A stretch of DNA of 64,000 nucleotides. It comes from Bacillota bacterium (GTDB taxonomy: Bacteria; Bacillota; Clostridia; Oscillospirales; Oscillospiraceae). The stretch spans positions 1-64,000 of the forward strand of contig JAETOJ010000006.1 in assembly GCA_021768085.1 (NCBI GenBank), read 5' to 3'. A model generated the notes under the pieces. It did no database searches and was not told the DNA's origin. It saw only the letters and a list, made by a program, of their open reading frames with translations. Positions 25,681 through 36,641 of this stretch are shown one piece after another; position 1 is the first letter of the stretch, and each line of letters begins with the position of its first letter. The position numbers were made by a program, and so were the translations under genes.

Positions 25681-25798
25681 CCGATAAGGGTCTTAGACCC
25701 GCGAGCTTGAAGGCGTTACCTTTGCTGGCGGTTGAGGGAAAGTTTTATGTCAGCGACGAGATGGATTCTTCATGGAGAAGGAGTACAGGCAGATTTTT

Positions 25799-26008
25799 AT
25801 GGAAGAACGGATTAAAATTGAGACCCCGTTTATCAAGCTTCATGACCTGCTCAAATTTGCCGGGGCGGTGGAGACCGGCGGAGAGGCCAAGGTGCTCATA
25901 CAGGAGGGCGAGGTCAAGGTCAACGATCAGGTTTGCACCATGCGGGGCAAGAAGCTCTACCCCGGGGACTGGGCGGAGCTGGACGGCCGCCGGTTTGTGG
26001 TGGAATGA
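25799..26008 (+). CDS. yaaA: S4-domain RNA-binding protein (YaaA/RlbA type)
   Basis: A 69-aa S4 domain: [18 protein letters not shown], then [14 protein letters not shown] and GKKLYPGD. Found between dnaN and recF in most Firmicutes. Start is uncertain: ATG 25799 fits family length, whereas ATG 25772 adds [15 protein letters not shown] lies between the two, too far (about 17 bp) from 25799 for an ideal site. ATGA overlap with recF. Confidence 0.85.
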   Translation: MEERIKIETPFIKLHDLLKFAGAVETGGEAKVLIQEGEVKVNDQVCTMRGKKLYPGDWAELDGRRFVVE

Positions 26009-27114
26009 CCGTCGATCAGATCAGCCTGGATTTTTTCCGAAACTACGTCCACGGGGAGGCGGACTTCCACCCCGGAGTGAATGTCATCGCCGGGGAAAAC
26101 GCCCAGGGCAAGACCAATTTGCTGGAGGCGGTGGCCTATCTGTCCTCCGCTTCCTCCCACCGGGCTCGATTTGACCGGGAGTTGATCCGTCACGGGGTGG
26201 ATCATGCCTATGTGAAGGCGGGGATCACCAGCCGGGGGCGGCAGCTGACGCTGGAGGCGGATCTCCACCGGGGCCAACGGCGGCAGCTGCGGTGCAATGG
26301 GGTGCGGCTGAAAACGGCGGGGGAGCTGTCCGGCCTGCTGAGAACGGTGCTGTTTTGCCCGGAGGATCTGTACCTGATCCGGGAGGGGGCAGAAGCTCGG
26401 CGGCGGTTTTTAGACAGCTGCATCTGCCAGCTCCGACCCCGGTATGCCCAGGCTCTGGCGGAGTACAAGAGGCTGTATCAGCACAAGACCCGGATTTTGA
26501 AAGACGGGTCGGAGCACCCCGCCCTGCTGGACACGCTGGATGACTTCTCCCTGCGAATGGCCCAGTGTGGGGCAATTCTCATTCACTACCGGGCCCACTT
26601 TGTCCGCCGCCTGGAGGATGCCGCCCCAGAAATTCACCGGGACTGTTCGGGGGGACGGGAGAAGCTGAGTCTGCGGTATGAGACGGTGTCTACCGTCACT
26701 GACCCGGAGGCCACACCTAAAGCCCTCTTGCCCCAGCTGCTGGCCCACCAAGAGGCCCACCGGCGGGCGGAGATCGAGTCCCGCTGCTGTCTGTCCGGCC
26801 CCCACAAGGACGAGCTGGTGGTGGAGATCGACGGCGCCCTGGCGAAAAGCTATGCCTCCCAGGGCCAAACCAGGACGGCTGCGCTGGCGTTAAAACTGGC
26901 GGCTCGGGAGATTTTCCACGCAGACGGCGGTGAATGGCCTGTGCTCTTGCTGGACGACGTGCTCAGTGAGCTGGATTCCCGGCGGCAGGAGTTCGTGCTC
27001 AACCGGATCACCTCCGGGCAGGTGTTCATCACCTGCTGCGAGGAGGAGAAGCTCACCCAGCTTCGGGAGGGGAAGGCCTTCCGGGTGGAAGGGGGAAGGC
27101 TTATCCCCTCATAG
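26005..27114 (+). CDS. recF: DNA replication/repair protein RecF
   Basis: A 369-aa SMC-like ATPase. Walker [10 protein letters not shown] is at 30-38, the signature [12 protein letters not shown] at about 258-269, and Walker [12 protein letters not shown] at about 314-324. It loads RecA at gaps with RecO/RecR. Start overlaps the S4 stop (ATGA). The large non-coding element begins 18 bp after its stop codon. Confidence 0.96.
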   Translation: MTVDQISLDFFRNYVHGEADFHPGVNVIAGENAQGKTNLLEAVAYLSSASSHRARFDRELIRHGVDHAYVKAGITSRGRQLTLEADLHRGQRRQLRCNGVRLKTAGELSGLLRTVLFCPEDLYLIREGAEARRRFLDSCICQLRPRYAQALAEYKRLYQHKTRILKDGSEHPALLDTLDDFSLRMAQCGAILIHYRAHFVRRLEDAAPEIHRDCSGGREKLSLRYETVSTVTDPEATPKALLPQLLAHQEAHRRAEIESRCCLSGPHKDELVVEIDGALAKSYASQGQTRTAALALKLAAREIFHADGGEWPVLLLDDVLSELDSRRQEFVLNRITSGQVFITCCEEEKLTQLREGKAFRVEGGRLIPS

Positions 27115-27131
27115 GGGATGGGGGCAGGGTT

Positions 27132-27744
27132 CGCCCTGCCGGGGGCGTTCCTTTCTGCTCGTGCAGAAAGGAACCGAAAGACACGCTTAGGGGGTGGCCA
27201 CCGGTTCGACTCCGGGCCGAAGGGCGGCCCTGCGCTCACAGGATGGCCACCCCCTAAGAACCCCCTTTTTACGGGGGCTGTCAGATCGAGGGGTGGGTGG
27301 ATACCCTTCCGGCGCGGAGCGAGTACGGACGCAGATCCACCTCTTGCCGCTGCCGCTGAATGGTGTGGGTACTGAAGAATGGGTGGGATCCATGGACAGT
27401 GCGCCTAAAAATCTGGTGGTGCCCACCGCGGCGGCAATCGGGCGCGTTCCTGCACCATGGTAGTTAGCCCGAGAAATTCAGGCGTTTCAAAGAGAACCCC
27501 GCGTCATCAGTGCCTGAGAAACGCAGGCCCGGTGTGGGCCGGAAATCAAAGGGAAATCCGTTCGTAAACAGCACAAGCCGGTCACTCTCCCACCGCGCCC
27601 AAATCGGCGTGCCCTTGACCTTAACGGGGGTTCTTAGGGGGTGGCCGACTAAGGACGCGAAGCGTCCGCCGGAGGTCTCCCCCTAAGCGCGCTCTTTGGT
27701 TACTTTCTCTCGCGCGAGAGAAAGTAACGCCCCCCGCAGGGGCC
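27132..27744 (+). repeat. 615-bp non-coding element, copy 1
   Basis: About 613 bp with no plausible gene. The ends are inverted repeats of about 65 bp, each holding an outer hairpin (CTTTCTGCTCGTGCAGAAAG left, CTTTCTCTCGCGCGAGAGAAAG right) and an inner hairpin CTTAGGGGG...CCCCCTAAG with a variable loop. The core (27263-27634) starts at AACCCCC and ends at GGGGGTT. It aligns with copy 2 at 49189-49805 over its length, with scattered substitutions. AGTGCGCC (27398-27405) can pair with GGCGCGTT (27441-27448). No known RNA family or IS is recognised. Confidence 0.85.
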
Positions 27745-27782
27745 CCCCGAGGGTGGCAATCCTCAGAAAGGAGTCCTACAGG

Positions 27783-28046
27783 TTGTATCTGCATTTGGGC
27801 CAAAATATTATGGTGCGGACACAGGATGTGATCGGCATATTCGATCTCGATAACACGACCTGGTCTTTCCGCACCCGCCGCTTTCTGGAGCAGGCGGAGC
27901 GAGAGGGCAGGGTGATCCCTCTGGGGGAGGATCTGCCCCGCTCCTTCGTTCTGGCGGATGGAGAGGAGGGAACCCCCGTGGTCTACCTGGTTCCCCTGTC
28001 TCCGGCGGCCCTGTCCGCTCGGGGGTCGCGAAATTTGCCTATATAG
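27783..28046 (+). CDS. remB: Extracellular matrix regulator RemB (YaaB)
   Basis: An 87-aa RemB/YaaB protein. YLHLGQNIMV, IGIFDLDNTTWS and RTRRFLEQAE (about 1-40) match the family, which in Bacillus activates biofilm genes and is encoded between recF and gyrB, as here. The TTG start at 27783 was chosen because AAGGAG lies 9 bp upstream and this is where conserved sequence begins; earlier in-frame ATG at 27696 lies in the repeat element. Confidence 0.85.
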   Translation: MYLHLGQNIMVRTQDVIGIFDLDNTTWSFRTRRFLEQAEREGRVIPLGEDLPRSFVLADGEEGTPVVYLVPLSPAALSARGSRNLPI

Positions 28047-28073
28047 GGAAACGAAAAAAGGAGGCTTGTTTCT

Positions 28074-28493
28074 ATGGAGTCTATCGAATACCTGTGGAGG
28101 GATCGCAAGCGCCGCCTGGGGCTGCCCCTATCCTTCACCCGGTATGCCCTCTGTGAGGATCGGCTGTTCTGCGAGACAGGGTTTCTGAACCTGAGATCCG
28201 ACGAGGTGCTGCTCTACCGGGTGCAGGATCTGGAGCTTACCATGACCCTGGGCCAGCGGATATTCGGAGTGGGCACCGTGTGCGTCCACTCGTCGGATAA
28301 GAGTATGCCCCACTTGGATCTGAAAAACGTAAAACACCCCCGGGAGGTGAAGGAGCTCATCCACCAGAACGTGGAGGAGGCCAAGAACCGCCGGCGCATG
28401 CGGGCTACGGAGCTGCTGAGCCAGGACGATGGGCCGTCCTATCACGATGGGGACGAGCTGGATTTTGACGACGACGGGTGCGAAGCCGACTGA
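28074..28493 (+). CDS. Bacterial PH-domain protein (bPH2/DUF304-like)
   Basis: A 139-aa soluble protein. SFTRYALCEDRLFCETGFLN and EVLLYRVQDLEL (about 20-55) are typical of bPH2 domains, here without the usual membrane helices. The C-terminus is acidic (DELDFDDDG). Located between remB and gyrB; function not known. Strong AAGGAGG upstream. Confidence 0.7.
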   Translation: MESIEYLWRDRKRRLGLPLSFTRYALCEDRLFCETGFLNLRSDEVLLYRVQDLELTMTLGQRIFGVGTVCVHSSDKSMPHLDLKNVKHPREVKELIHQNVEEAKNRRRMRATELLSQDDGPSYHDGDELDFDDDGCEAD

Positions 28494-28529
28494 TTTAGGG
28501 CGGCCAAACCCCAAAGAAGCACAGATTAG

Positions 28530-30500
<1,971 letters not shown>

Positions 30501-30518
30501 GCAGGAGGATCCTGTAGC

Positions 30519-33002
30519 ATGGCAAAGAATGATGAATATATGACCAGGGATATCTCCTATCCCAACCAGAAGATCGTGGAGATCAACCTGGAGCACGAGA
30601 TGCAGAGCGCGTACATCGAGTACGCCATGTCGGTGATCAAGGGTCGGGCTTTGCCCGACGTGCGGGACGGCCTGAAGCCCGTCCACCGCCGCATTTTGTA
30701 CTCCATGTATGACACTGGCTTGACCTCGGACAAGCCCTTCAAAAAATCCGCCACCTGCGTGGGCGAGGTGCTGGGCAAATACCACCCCCACGGCGACCAG
30801 TCCGTGTACGACGCCCTGGTGCGGCTGGCCCAGGACTTCTCCATGCGCTATATGCTGGTGGACGGCCACGGTAACTTCGGCTCCGTGGACGGCGACCCCC
30901 CCGCGGCCTACCGGTATACCGAGGCCCGTATGTCCAAGATCGCCAACGAGATGCTGCGGGACATTGACAAGGACACCGTGGACTGGGATCCCAACTTCGA
31001 CGAGTCCCTGAAGGAGCCCCGGGTGCTGCCCAGCCGATTCCCCAATCTGCTGGTGAACGGCTCCTCCGGCATCGCCGTGGGCATGACCACCAACATCCCG
31101 CCCCACAACCTGCGGGAGGTCATCGACGCGGTGATCTGCGTGCTGGACAATGAGCACGCCACCCTGGACGACCTGATGGAGCACATCAAGGGCCCGGATT
31201 TCCCCACCAAGGGCATTATCCTGGGCCGCTCCGGCATCCGGGCGGCCTACGCCACCGGGCGGGGGAAGATCCAGGTCAGGGCCCGGACGGAGATGGAGGA
31301 GTTCGGCCAGGGCCGCACCCGGATCATCGTCACCGAGCTGCCCTACCAGGTGAACAAGTCCCGGCTGGTGGAGGCCATTGCCGAGCAGGTGAAGGACAAG
31401 CGCCTGGAGGGCGTGTCTGGCCTGCGGGACGAGTCCGACGGCAAAAAGGGGATGCGGATCGTCATCGAGCTGAAAAAGGACGCCAACCCCCAGGTGACGC
31501 TGAACCGGCTGTTTGCCCAGACCCAGATGCAGATCACCTTCGGCGTGATCCTGCTGGCCCTGGTGGACAACCAGAAGCAGCCCCGGATCCTCACCCTGCG
31601 CCAGATCCTGGACGAGTACATCGCCTTCCAGGAGGAGGTGCTCACCCGGCGCACCCGGTACGACCTGAAAAAGGCCCAGGAGCGGGCCCACCTGTTGGAG
31701 GGGCTGCTCATCGCCCAGGACAACATCGATGAGGTCATCCGCATTATCCGCTCCAGCTACGACAACGCCAAGGAGCGGCTGATGGAGCGCTTCGGGCTGG
31801 ATGATATCCAGGCTCAGGCCATTTTGGAGATGCAGCTGCGCCGCTTGCAGGGCCTTGACCGGGAAAAGCTGGAGACGGAGTACAAGGAGCTGGAGGAGCG
31901 CATCGCCTATTTCCAGGGCCTGCTGGCCGACGAGGGAAAGCTCCGGGGCGTGCTCAAGGACGAGCTTATCGAGATCCGGGACAAGTACGGCGATGAACGC
32001 AAGACCGAGATCGGCTTTGCGGAAAACGACATCGACATCGAGGATCTGATTGAGGAGGAGCAGTCCGTCTTTACCATGACGGCCAACGGCTATATCAAGC
32101 GCACCTCCGCCAGCGAGTACGCCGCCCAGGGCAAGGGCGGCGTGGGCCGCAAGGGCATGACCGCCCGGGAGGAGGACTACGTGAACACCGTGTTCACCGC
32201 CTCCACCCACGACTATATTCTGTTCTTCACCGACAAGGGCCGGGTGTTCCGCAAGAAGGGCTACCAGATCCCGGAGGCGGGCCGCACCGCCAAGGGCACC
32301 AACATCGTCAACGTGCTCCAGGTGGAGGCGGGGGAGAAGGTGGCCGTCATGATCCACACCCGGGACATCAGCGAGGGGGAGAATCCACGCTACCTGACTA
32401 TGTTCACCCGGCGGGGCACCGTAAAGCGGCTGGACGCCTCGGCGCTGAAGAACCTGCGCAACAACGGCCTGCGGGTGATCACCCTGGAGGAGGGTGACGA
32501 GCTCATCGAGGTGCGGGAGACGGACGGCAAGCAGAACCTGCTCATCGCCACCCATGACGGCATGGCCGCTTGCTTCCCCGAGGAGGAGATCCGCACCACC
32601 GGCCGCACCTCCATGGGTGTGCGGGGCATCAAGCTGCGGGAGGGCGACTACGTGGTGGCCGCCGCCCGGGCCAAGCCGGGGAAGGCGGTGCTCACCATCA
32701 CGGAGCACGGCTACGGCAAGCGTTCCCCGGTGGAGGACTACCGGATCACAAAACGGGGGGCCTACGGCATTAAGAACTATGGTCTTACCGATAAGACCGG
32801 CCCGGTGGCCGGGGTGAAGGTGGTGGACGGCAGCGAGGATCTGCTGCTGGTCACCCAGTCGGGCACCATCATCCGGTTGGATGTGGACGAGATCCGGCTC
32901 ATGGGCCGCTCTACTCAGGGCGTCATCGTCATGCGGTTCAAGGAGGAAGGGGATCGGGTGATCGCCCTGTCTCTGGCAGACAAGGAGCCGGAGGAGGTGT
33001 AA
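30519..33002 (+). CDS. gyrA: DNA gyrase subunit A
   Basis: 827 aa. Catalytic Tyr133 lies in AYRYTEARM, and the C-terminal beta-pinwheel runs from about 510. The GyrA box is variant (QGKGGVG at about 538 instead of QRRGGKG). In the quinolone region the sequence is [13 protein letters not shown]: Gln94 occupies the position of E. coli Ser83, where Ser or Thr is usual in susceptible gyrases. Co-transcribed with gyrB. Confidence 0.98.
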   Translation: MAKNDEYMTRDISYPNQKIVEINLEHEMQSAYIEYAMSVIKGRALPDVRDGLKPVHRRILYSMYDTGLTSDKPFKKSATCVGEVLGKYHPHGDQSVYDALVRLAQDFSMRYMLVDGHGNFGSVDGDPPAAYRYTEARMSKIANEMLRDIDKDTVDWDPNFDESLKEPRVLPSRFPNLLVNGSSGIAVGMTTNIPPHNLREVIDAVICVLDNEHATLDDLMEHIKGPDFPTKGIILGRSGIRAAYATGRGKIQVRARTEMEEFGQGRTRIIVTELPYQVNKSRLVEAIAEQVKDKRLEGVSGLRDESDGKKGMRIVIELKKDANPQVTLNRLFAQTQMQITFGVILLALVDNQKQPRILTLRQILDEYIAFQEEVLTRRTRYDLKKAQERAHLLEGLLIAQDNIDEVIRIIRSSYDNAKERLMERFGLDDIQAQAILEMQLRRLQGLDREKLETEYKELEERIAYFQGLLADEGKLRGVLKDELIEIRDKYGDERKTEIGFAENDIDIEDLIEEEQSVFTMTANGYIKRTSASEYAAQGKGGVGRKGMTAREEDYVNTVFTASTHDYILFFTDKGRVFRKKGYQIPEAGRTAKGTNIVNVLQVEAGEKVAVMIHTRDISEGENPRYLTMFTRRGTVKRLDASALKNLRNNGLRVITLEEGDELIEVRETDGKQNLLIATHDGMAACFPEEEIRTTGRTSMGVRGIKLREGDYVVAAARAKPGKAVLTITEHGYGKRSPVEDYRITKRGAYGIKNYGLTDKTGPVAGVKVVDGSEDLLLVTQSGTIIRLDVDEIRLMGRSTQGVIVMRFKEEGDRVIALSLADKEPEEV

Positions 33003-33046
33003 GGGGGGATCCCCCTTCTCCGGATTTTCCCCCTTGCCCTGTGGGG

Positions 33047-33069
33047 TTGGCAGGGAGCATCCCTGCCAA
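33047..33069 (+). repeat. Hairpin before rnhA
   Basis: TTGGCAGGGA/TCCCTGCCAA with a GCA loop, 7 bp before the rnhA ribosome site. A second palindrome GGGGGATCCCCC lies at 33004-33015. Without a T run these may modulate read-through from gyrA. Confidence 0.6.
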
Positions 33070-33085
33070 GGAAAGGAATCCTGTG

Positions 33086-33523
33086 ATGAAAACCGTAACG
33101 TTATACACTGACGGCGCCTGCTCCGGCAACCCCGGCCCCGGGGGCTGGGGGGCCATCCTCATGCTGGGCGAGCACAAGAAGGAGCTCAGCGGCGGCGAGG
33201 CGAGCACCACCAATAACCGCATGGAGCTCACCGCCGTCATCCGGGGCCTGGAGGCCCTGAAGGAGCCCTGTGTGGTGGAGCTTTACTCCGACTCCAAATA
33301 TGTGATCGACGCCTTGGAAAAGGGATGGGCTAAGGGCTGGCGGGCCCGGGGCTGGATCAAATCCGACAAGAAGCCCGCCCTCAATCCCGACCTGTGGGGG
33401 AGGCTGTTGGAGCTGTGTGAGCTCCACACCGTCAAGCTCCACTGGGTCAAGGGCCACGCGGACAACCCCTTTAACAACCGCTGTGACGAGCTGGCGGTGT
33501 CCGAGTGGCAAAAGCTGAAATAA
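33086..33523 (+). CDS. rnhA: Ribonuclease HI
   Basis: A 145-aa RNase H that cuts RNA in RNA-DNA hybrids. Metal-binding residues are visible: Asp9 in [11 protein letters not shown], Glu47 in NRMELTAV, Asp in YSDSKYV (about 69) and the C-terminal Asp in [15 protein letters not shown] is the handle/His loop. Start at 33086 with AAGGAAAGG upstream. Confidence 0.95.
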   Translation: MKTVTLYTDGACSGNPGPGGWGAILMLGEHKKELSGGEASTTNNRMELTAVIRGLEALKEPCVVELYSDSKYVIDALEKGWAKGWRARGWIKSDKKPALNPDLWGRLLELCELHTVKLHWVKGHADNPFNNRCDELAVSEWQKLK

Positions 33524-33566
33524 TTCACCCGCAGGGCGGGAAAAAATAAAGAAAGAAGGCAGTAAA

Positions 33567-33944
33567 ATGGGTAAATTTGTGATTTCCAAGGCGAAGAATG
33601 GCGAGTATACCTTTAACCTGAAGGCGGGCAACGGCGAGGTGATCCTCTCCGCCTCCGAGACCTATGCCTCCCTGGACAGCTGCAAGGCCGGGGTGGAGTC
33701 CGTGCGGAAAAACGCCGGCGCCCACGTGGAGGATCAGACCAAGGAGGGCTTTGAGCAGCTCACCCATCCCAAGTTTGAGCTCTACGCCGACAAGGCCGGG
33801 GAGTTCCGCTTCCGCCTGAAGGCCCGCAACGGCGAGAACATCGGCCGCAGCGAGGGCTACAAGGCCAAGGCCAGCGCCCTGAACGGCATCGCGTCTATCG
33901 GGAAGAACGCCCCGGAGGCCGATGTGGTGATCGAGGAGGAGTAA
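33567..33944 (+). CDS. YegP/DUF1508 family protein
   Basis: A 125-aa protein with two tandem DUF1508 repeats (FVISKAKNGEYTFNLKAGNGEVI at about 4-26; FELYADKAGEFRFRLKARNG at about 70-89), each about 50 residues. Small soluble family of unsettled function. Ribosome site GAAAGAAGG. Confidence 0.85.
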   Translation: MGKFVISKAKNGEYTFNLKAGNGEVILSASETYASLDSCKAGVESVRKNAGAHVEDQTKEGFEQLTHPKFELYADKAGEFRFRLKARNGENIGRSEGYKAKASALNGIASIGKNAPEADVVIEEE

Positions 33945-33975
33945 CCCGCCGCGGCCGGGTAGGTCGATGGGAATA

Positions 33976-34003
33976 AAAAGCGCCGGGTTACCCCGGCGCT
34001 TTT
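33976..34003. terminator. Bidirectional terminator (yegP / RHH gene)
   Basis: AAAAGCGCCGGG/CCCGGCGCTTTT, A and T runs on both sides. Confidence 0.85.
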
Positions 34004-34165
34004 CTATTCCTGTGTTTTGTCCAACTCCGCCAGATGCTTTCGCAGAACAAGATTGATATAGCTTGATACTCCCCGGTCATCCATGTCTGCCAATTCTTTG
34101 ACCCTCTCATAGATCGGCTCATCAATCGTAATACTGATTTGTGTTTTTAGTGGTTTCTGTTTCAT
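34004..34165 (-). CDS. Small ribbon-helix-helix DNA-binding protein
   Basis: A 53-aa protein, MKQKPLKTQISITIDEPIYE, then RVKELADMDDRGVSSYINLV. The strand TQISITID followed by two helices is the CopG/Arc fold. ATG at 34165 has AGGTG just upstream; an in-frame ATG at 34171 is also possible. The gene is clearly AT-rich compared with its neighbours. It is divergent from a two-gene unit, so it probably represses that unit or itself. Confidence 0.75.
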   Translation of the reverse strand: MKQKPLKTQISITIDEPIYERVKELADMDDRGVSSYINLVLRKHLAELDKTQE

Positions 34166-34185
34166 AAGCATCACCTATACAAATT

Positions 34186-34237
34186 ATACCATTTCTTATG
34201 ATTACATATTGACATATGATTTAGAATGATATAAACT
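34186..34237. promoter_or_regulatory. Divergent promoter region with candidate RHH operator
   Basis: Plus strand TTGACA (34209-34214), 17-bp spacer, TAAACT (34232-34237). On the minus strand TGGTATAAT precedes the RHH gene at about 34192-34184. TATGATTA/TATGATTT direct repeats about 19 bp apart flank the -35 and are a plausible operator. AT content is far higher than in the flanking sequence. Confidence 0.6.
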
Positions 34238-34253
34238 ATTATAGGGTGATGTG

Positions 34254-34457
34254 ATGAACCGGTTTAATTTGGATAAGGTCTTGTCTGCATTTGTGGACAG
34301 CCCGGAGTGTCAAAAAATAAATGAAGCGCTGCTGGAGACGGTGTGCGCGGCATATGAAGCGGGTTGGAATGCGGCAGCGGAGGCCAGACAGATCGACGGT
34401 GGACAAACGGCGCCGGGTGTGGTATCATATTTGATAGGGGGGGAGACAGATGCTTGA
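34254..34457 (+). CDS. Small hypothetical protein
   Basis: A 67-aa protein, helical, no membrane segment. The ATG at 34254 was chosen; the ribosome site AGGGTG is weak. First gene of a two-gene unit divergent from the RHH gene. I do not recognise it. Confidence 0.55.
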   Translation: MNRFNLDKVLSAFVDSPECQKINEALLETVCAAYEAGWNAAAEARQIDGGQTAPGVVSYLIGGETDA

Positions 34458-34797
34458 TGAAAAGGACATACAGGTCATTTCCCAGCTTCTTAACCAGCAG
34501 CTTTCCCAGCAGCTTTCCCAACAGAAGAAGGAGATCATGGAAGAACTCAGGGGGGAAATGGATACTCGATTTGCCCAGCAGAAAAAAGATATTATGCACG
34601 AGGTCAATCTGCTGATGGAATCCTATTTCGACCCCAAGTTCAACGCCCTTGCCGATGGGCTGGAGCTGCTCAAGGAGAAGTGCGTCAGCCGTGAGGATTT
34701 GGAGGAGACCACCGACCGAATCGATGTGCTGGAGGCGGTGGTAAAAGTCCACAGCCGGGAGATCGAAAAGCTCAAGAAGTCCAACCATATCGCGTAA
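34450..34797 (+). CDS. Coiled-coil protein of unknown function
   Basis: A 115-aa, almost wholly helical protein. Gln-rich heptads (QVISQLLNQQLSQQLSQQKK) open it, and the end VLEAVVKVHSREIEKLKK is a pattern I recall in small clostridial coiled-coil proteins. It overlaps the upstream gene by 8 bp and has AGGGGGG before the ATG. Context suggests it is controlled by the divergent RHH protein. Confidence 0.65.
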   Translation: MLDEKDIQVISQLLNQQLSQQLSQQKKEIMEELRGEMDTRFAQQKKDIMHEVNLLMESYFDPKFNALADGLELLKEKCVSREDLEETTDRIDVLEAVVKVHSREIEKLKKSNHIA

Positions 34798-34803
34798 AAT
34801 GTG

Positions 34804-34833
34804 AAAGCGCCGGGAACGCTCCCGGCGCTTTTT
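34804..34833. terminator. Bidirectional terminator (coiled-coil gene / aspS)
   Basis: AAAGCGCCGGGA/TCCCGGCGCTTT with an ACGC loop and TT on the plus side. Confidence 0.85.
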
Positions 34834-34834
34834 G

Positions 34835-36613
34835 TTATTCTTCCTCTTTGGCGGTACAAGCGATGTTCAATTCGTCCAGCTGCCGCTGATCCACAAAGCT
34901 GGGCGCGCCCATCATCACGTCCTGGGCGTTCTTGTTCATGGGGAAGGGGATGATCTCCCGGATGGAGTCCTCCCCGGCCAGCAGCATCACCATGCGATCC
35001 ACCCCCGGGGCGATGCCCGCGTGAGGGGGCGCACCGTAGGTGAAGGCGTTATACATGGCCGGGAACTTGGACTTTACGTCCTCCTCGCCCAGGCCCACCA
35101 TCTGGAAGGCTTTGATCATGATCTCCGGGTCGTGGTTCCGCACCGCGCCGGAGGACAGCTCCACGCCGTTGCACACCAGATCGTACTGGTCGGCGGTGAT
35201 GCTCAGCGGGTCGATCTCCCCGGCAATGGCCTTCTCAATGGTGGCCAGCCCGCCGGAGGGCATGGAGAAGGGGTTGTGGCAGAACTCCAGCTCCCCGGAC
35301 TCCTCCCCGATCTCGTACATGGGGAAGTCCACAATCCAGCAGAACTCGTACCGCTCCAGATCCATGTGGCCGGGGCAGAAGGCCCCAAGCTTGTTGCGCA
35401 GCACGCCGGCGGTCTTTTGAGCGACCAGCAGAGGGCCAGCCGTCAGCCCCACGAAGCAGCCGGGGGTGAGGCCCAGGGCCTCCACCACCTGATCCTTAAC
35501 GGGCTGGACAAACTTAGCGATGCCGCCTACGATCTCCTGGTTCTCGTCATAGCGGAACCAGTAGGCCTTCTCGCCGGACTGCACTTCCACATCGGCGCAC
35601 AGCTTGTCGATCTGCTTCCGGGTGCCCTCAAAGTTGGACACCACGATGGCCTTCACAGTGTTCCCCTCGAAGGGGCCAAAGCCGCAGCCGGCCAGCAGCG
35701 CTGTGGCATCGGTGAGGGTCAGGTCGATGCGCAGGTCGGGCTTGTCGGAGCCGTACTTGTCCATGGCCTCCAGATAGGGGATGCGGGCAAAGGGGGCGGC
35801 GGAGGCCACATTGTATTTGCCGTACTCGGCGAAGATGGGGGGGAGCACCCGCTCCAGCACGGCGAACACGTCCTCCTGGCTGGCGAAGGCCATCTCCATG
35901 TCCAGCTGGTAGAACTCGCCGGGGGAGCGGTCGCCCCGGGCGTCCTCGTCCCGGAAGCAGGGGGCGATCTGGAAATACTTGTCGAAGCCGGAGGCCATGA
36001 GCAGCTGCTTGAACTGCTGAGGGGCCTGGGGCAGGGCGTAGAACTTGCCGGGATGCTTGCGGGAGGGCACCAGATAGTCACGGGCCCCCTCCGGGGAGGA
36101 GGCGGTCAAGATCGGGGTGGTGATCTCCAGGAAGCCCTCGGCCAGCATGGCGGCCCGGAGGGCGGCGACGACATTGCACCGCAGAATGATGTTGTTTTTC
36201 ACCTCGGGGTTGCGCAGGTCGAGGTAGCGGTACTTGAGCCGCTGGGTTTCGTCCGCCTCCCGGGAGCGGTTGATCTGGAAGGGCAGCTCGTTGTGCTGGC
36301 AGCGGCCCAGCACCTCGATTTTGGAGGGCACCACCTCAATGTCGCCGGTGGGCAGCTTGGGGTTCTTGCTGTCCCGCTCCCGGACCACGCCCTCCACCGA
36401 GATGGTGGACTCCTTGTTCAGCTCTTTGACGGCGGCCATCATGTCCTCGGTCTCGATGACGATCTGGGTGGTGCCGTAGAAGTCCCGGAGCACCACGAAG
36501 GCCAGGTTCTGGCCCACCTCCCGGACGTTCTCCATCCAGCCCACCAGCTTGACCTGCTCCCCCACGTGTTTTAGGCGCAGGTCGTTGCAGGTATGGGTGC
36601 GTGATTGAACCAT
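34835..36613 (-). CDS. aspS: Aspartyl-tRNA synthetase
   Basis: A 592-aa bacterial-type class II synthetase. OB-fold anticodon domain (about 1-105, VKLVGWMENVREVGQ), motif 2 FRDEDARGDRSPGEFYQLDMEM (about 211-232), a GAD insertion and motif 3 GIAPGVDRMVM near the end. Start at 36613 (MVQSRTHT) has GGAG 9 bp upstream; two earlier in-frame codons would overlap that site. Whether it also charges tRNA-Asn cannot be told from this window. Confidence 0.96.
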   Translation of the reverse strand: MVQSRTHTCNDLRLKHVGEQVKLVGWMENVREVGQNLAFVVLRDFYGTTQIVIETEDMMAAVKELNKESTISVEGVVRERDSKNPKLPTGDIEVVPSKIEVLGRCQHNELPFQINRSREADETQRLKYRYLDLRNPEVKNNIILRCNVVAALRAAMLAEGFLEITTPILTASSPEGARDYLVPSRKHPGKFYALPQAPQQFKQLLMASGFDKYFQIAPCFRDEDARGDRSPGEFYQLDMEMAFASQEDVFAVLERVLPPIFAEYGKYNVASAAPFARIPYLEAMDKYGSDKPDLRIDLTLTDATALLAGCGFGPFEGNTVKAIVVSNFEGTRKQIDKLCADVEVQSGEKAYWFRYDENQEIVGGIAKFVQPVKDQVVEALGLTPGCFVGLTAGPLLVAQKTAGVLRNKLGAFCPGHMDLERYEFCWIVDFPMYEIGEESGELEFCHNPFSMPSGGLATIEKAIAGEIDPLSITADQYDLVCNGVELSSGAVRNHDPEIMIKAFQMVGLGEEDVKSKFPAMYNAFTYGAPPHAGIAPGVDRMVMLLAGEDSIREIIPFPMNKNAQDVMMGAPSFVDQRQLDELNIACTAKEEE

Positions 36614-36641
36614 TGGAATCATCTCCATTTAGTAAAATAAG

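Noticed and set aside
25641-26174. 177-codon frame spanning dnaN end, S4 gene and recF start
   Set aside because: It overlaps three genes in another frame and begins within dnaN.
27198-27216. tRNA gene suggested by GGTTCGACTCC
   Set aside because: Only a T-arm-like hairpin; no acceptor, D or anticodon arm.
27132-27744. Element as a group II or group I intron, or as tmRNA/RNase P RNA
   Set aside because: No GUGYG start, domain V, P7/P3 core, CR-I/CR-V blocks or tRNA-like ends were found.
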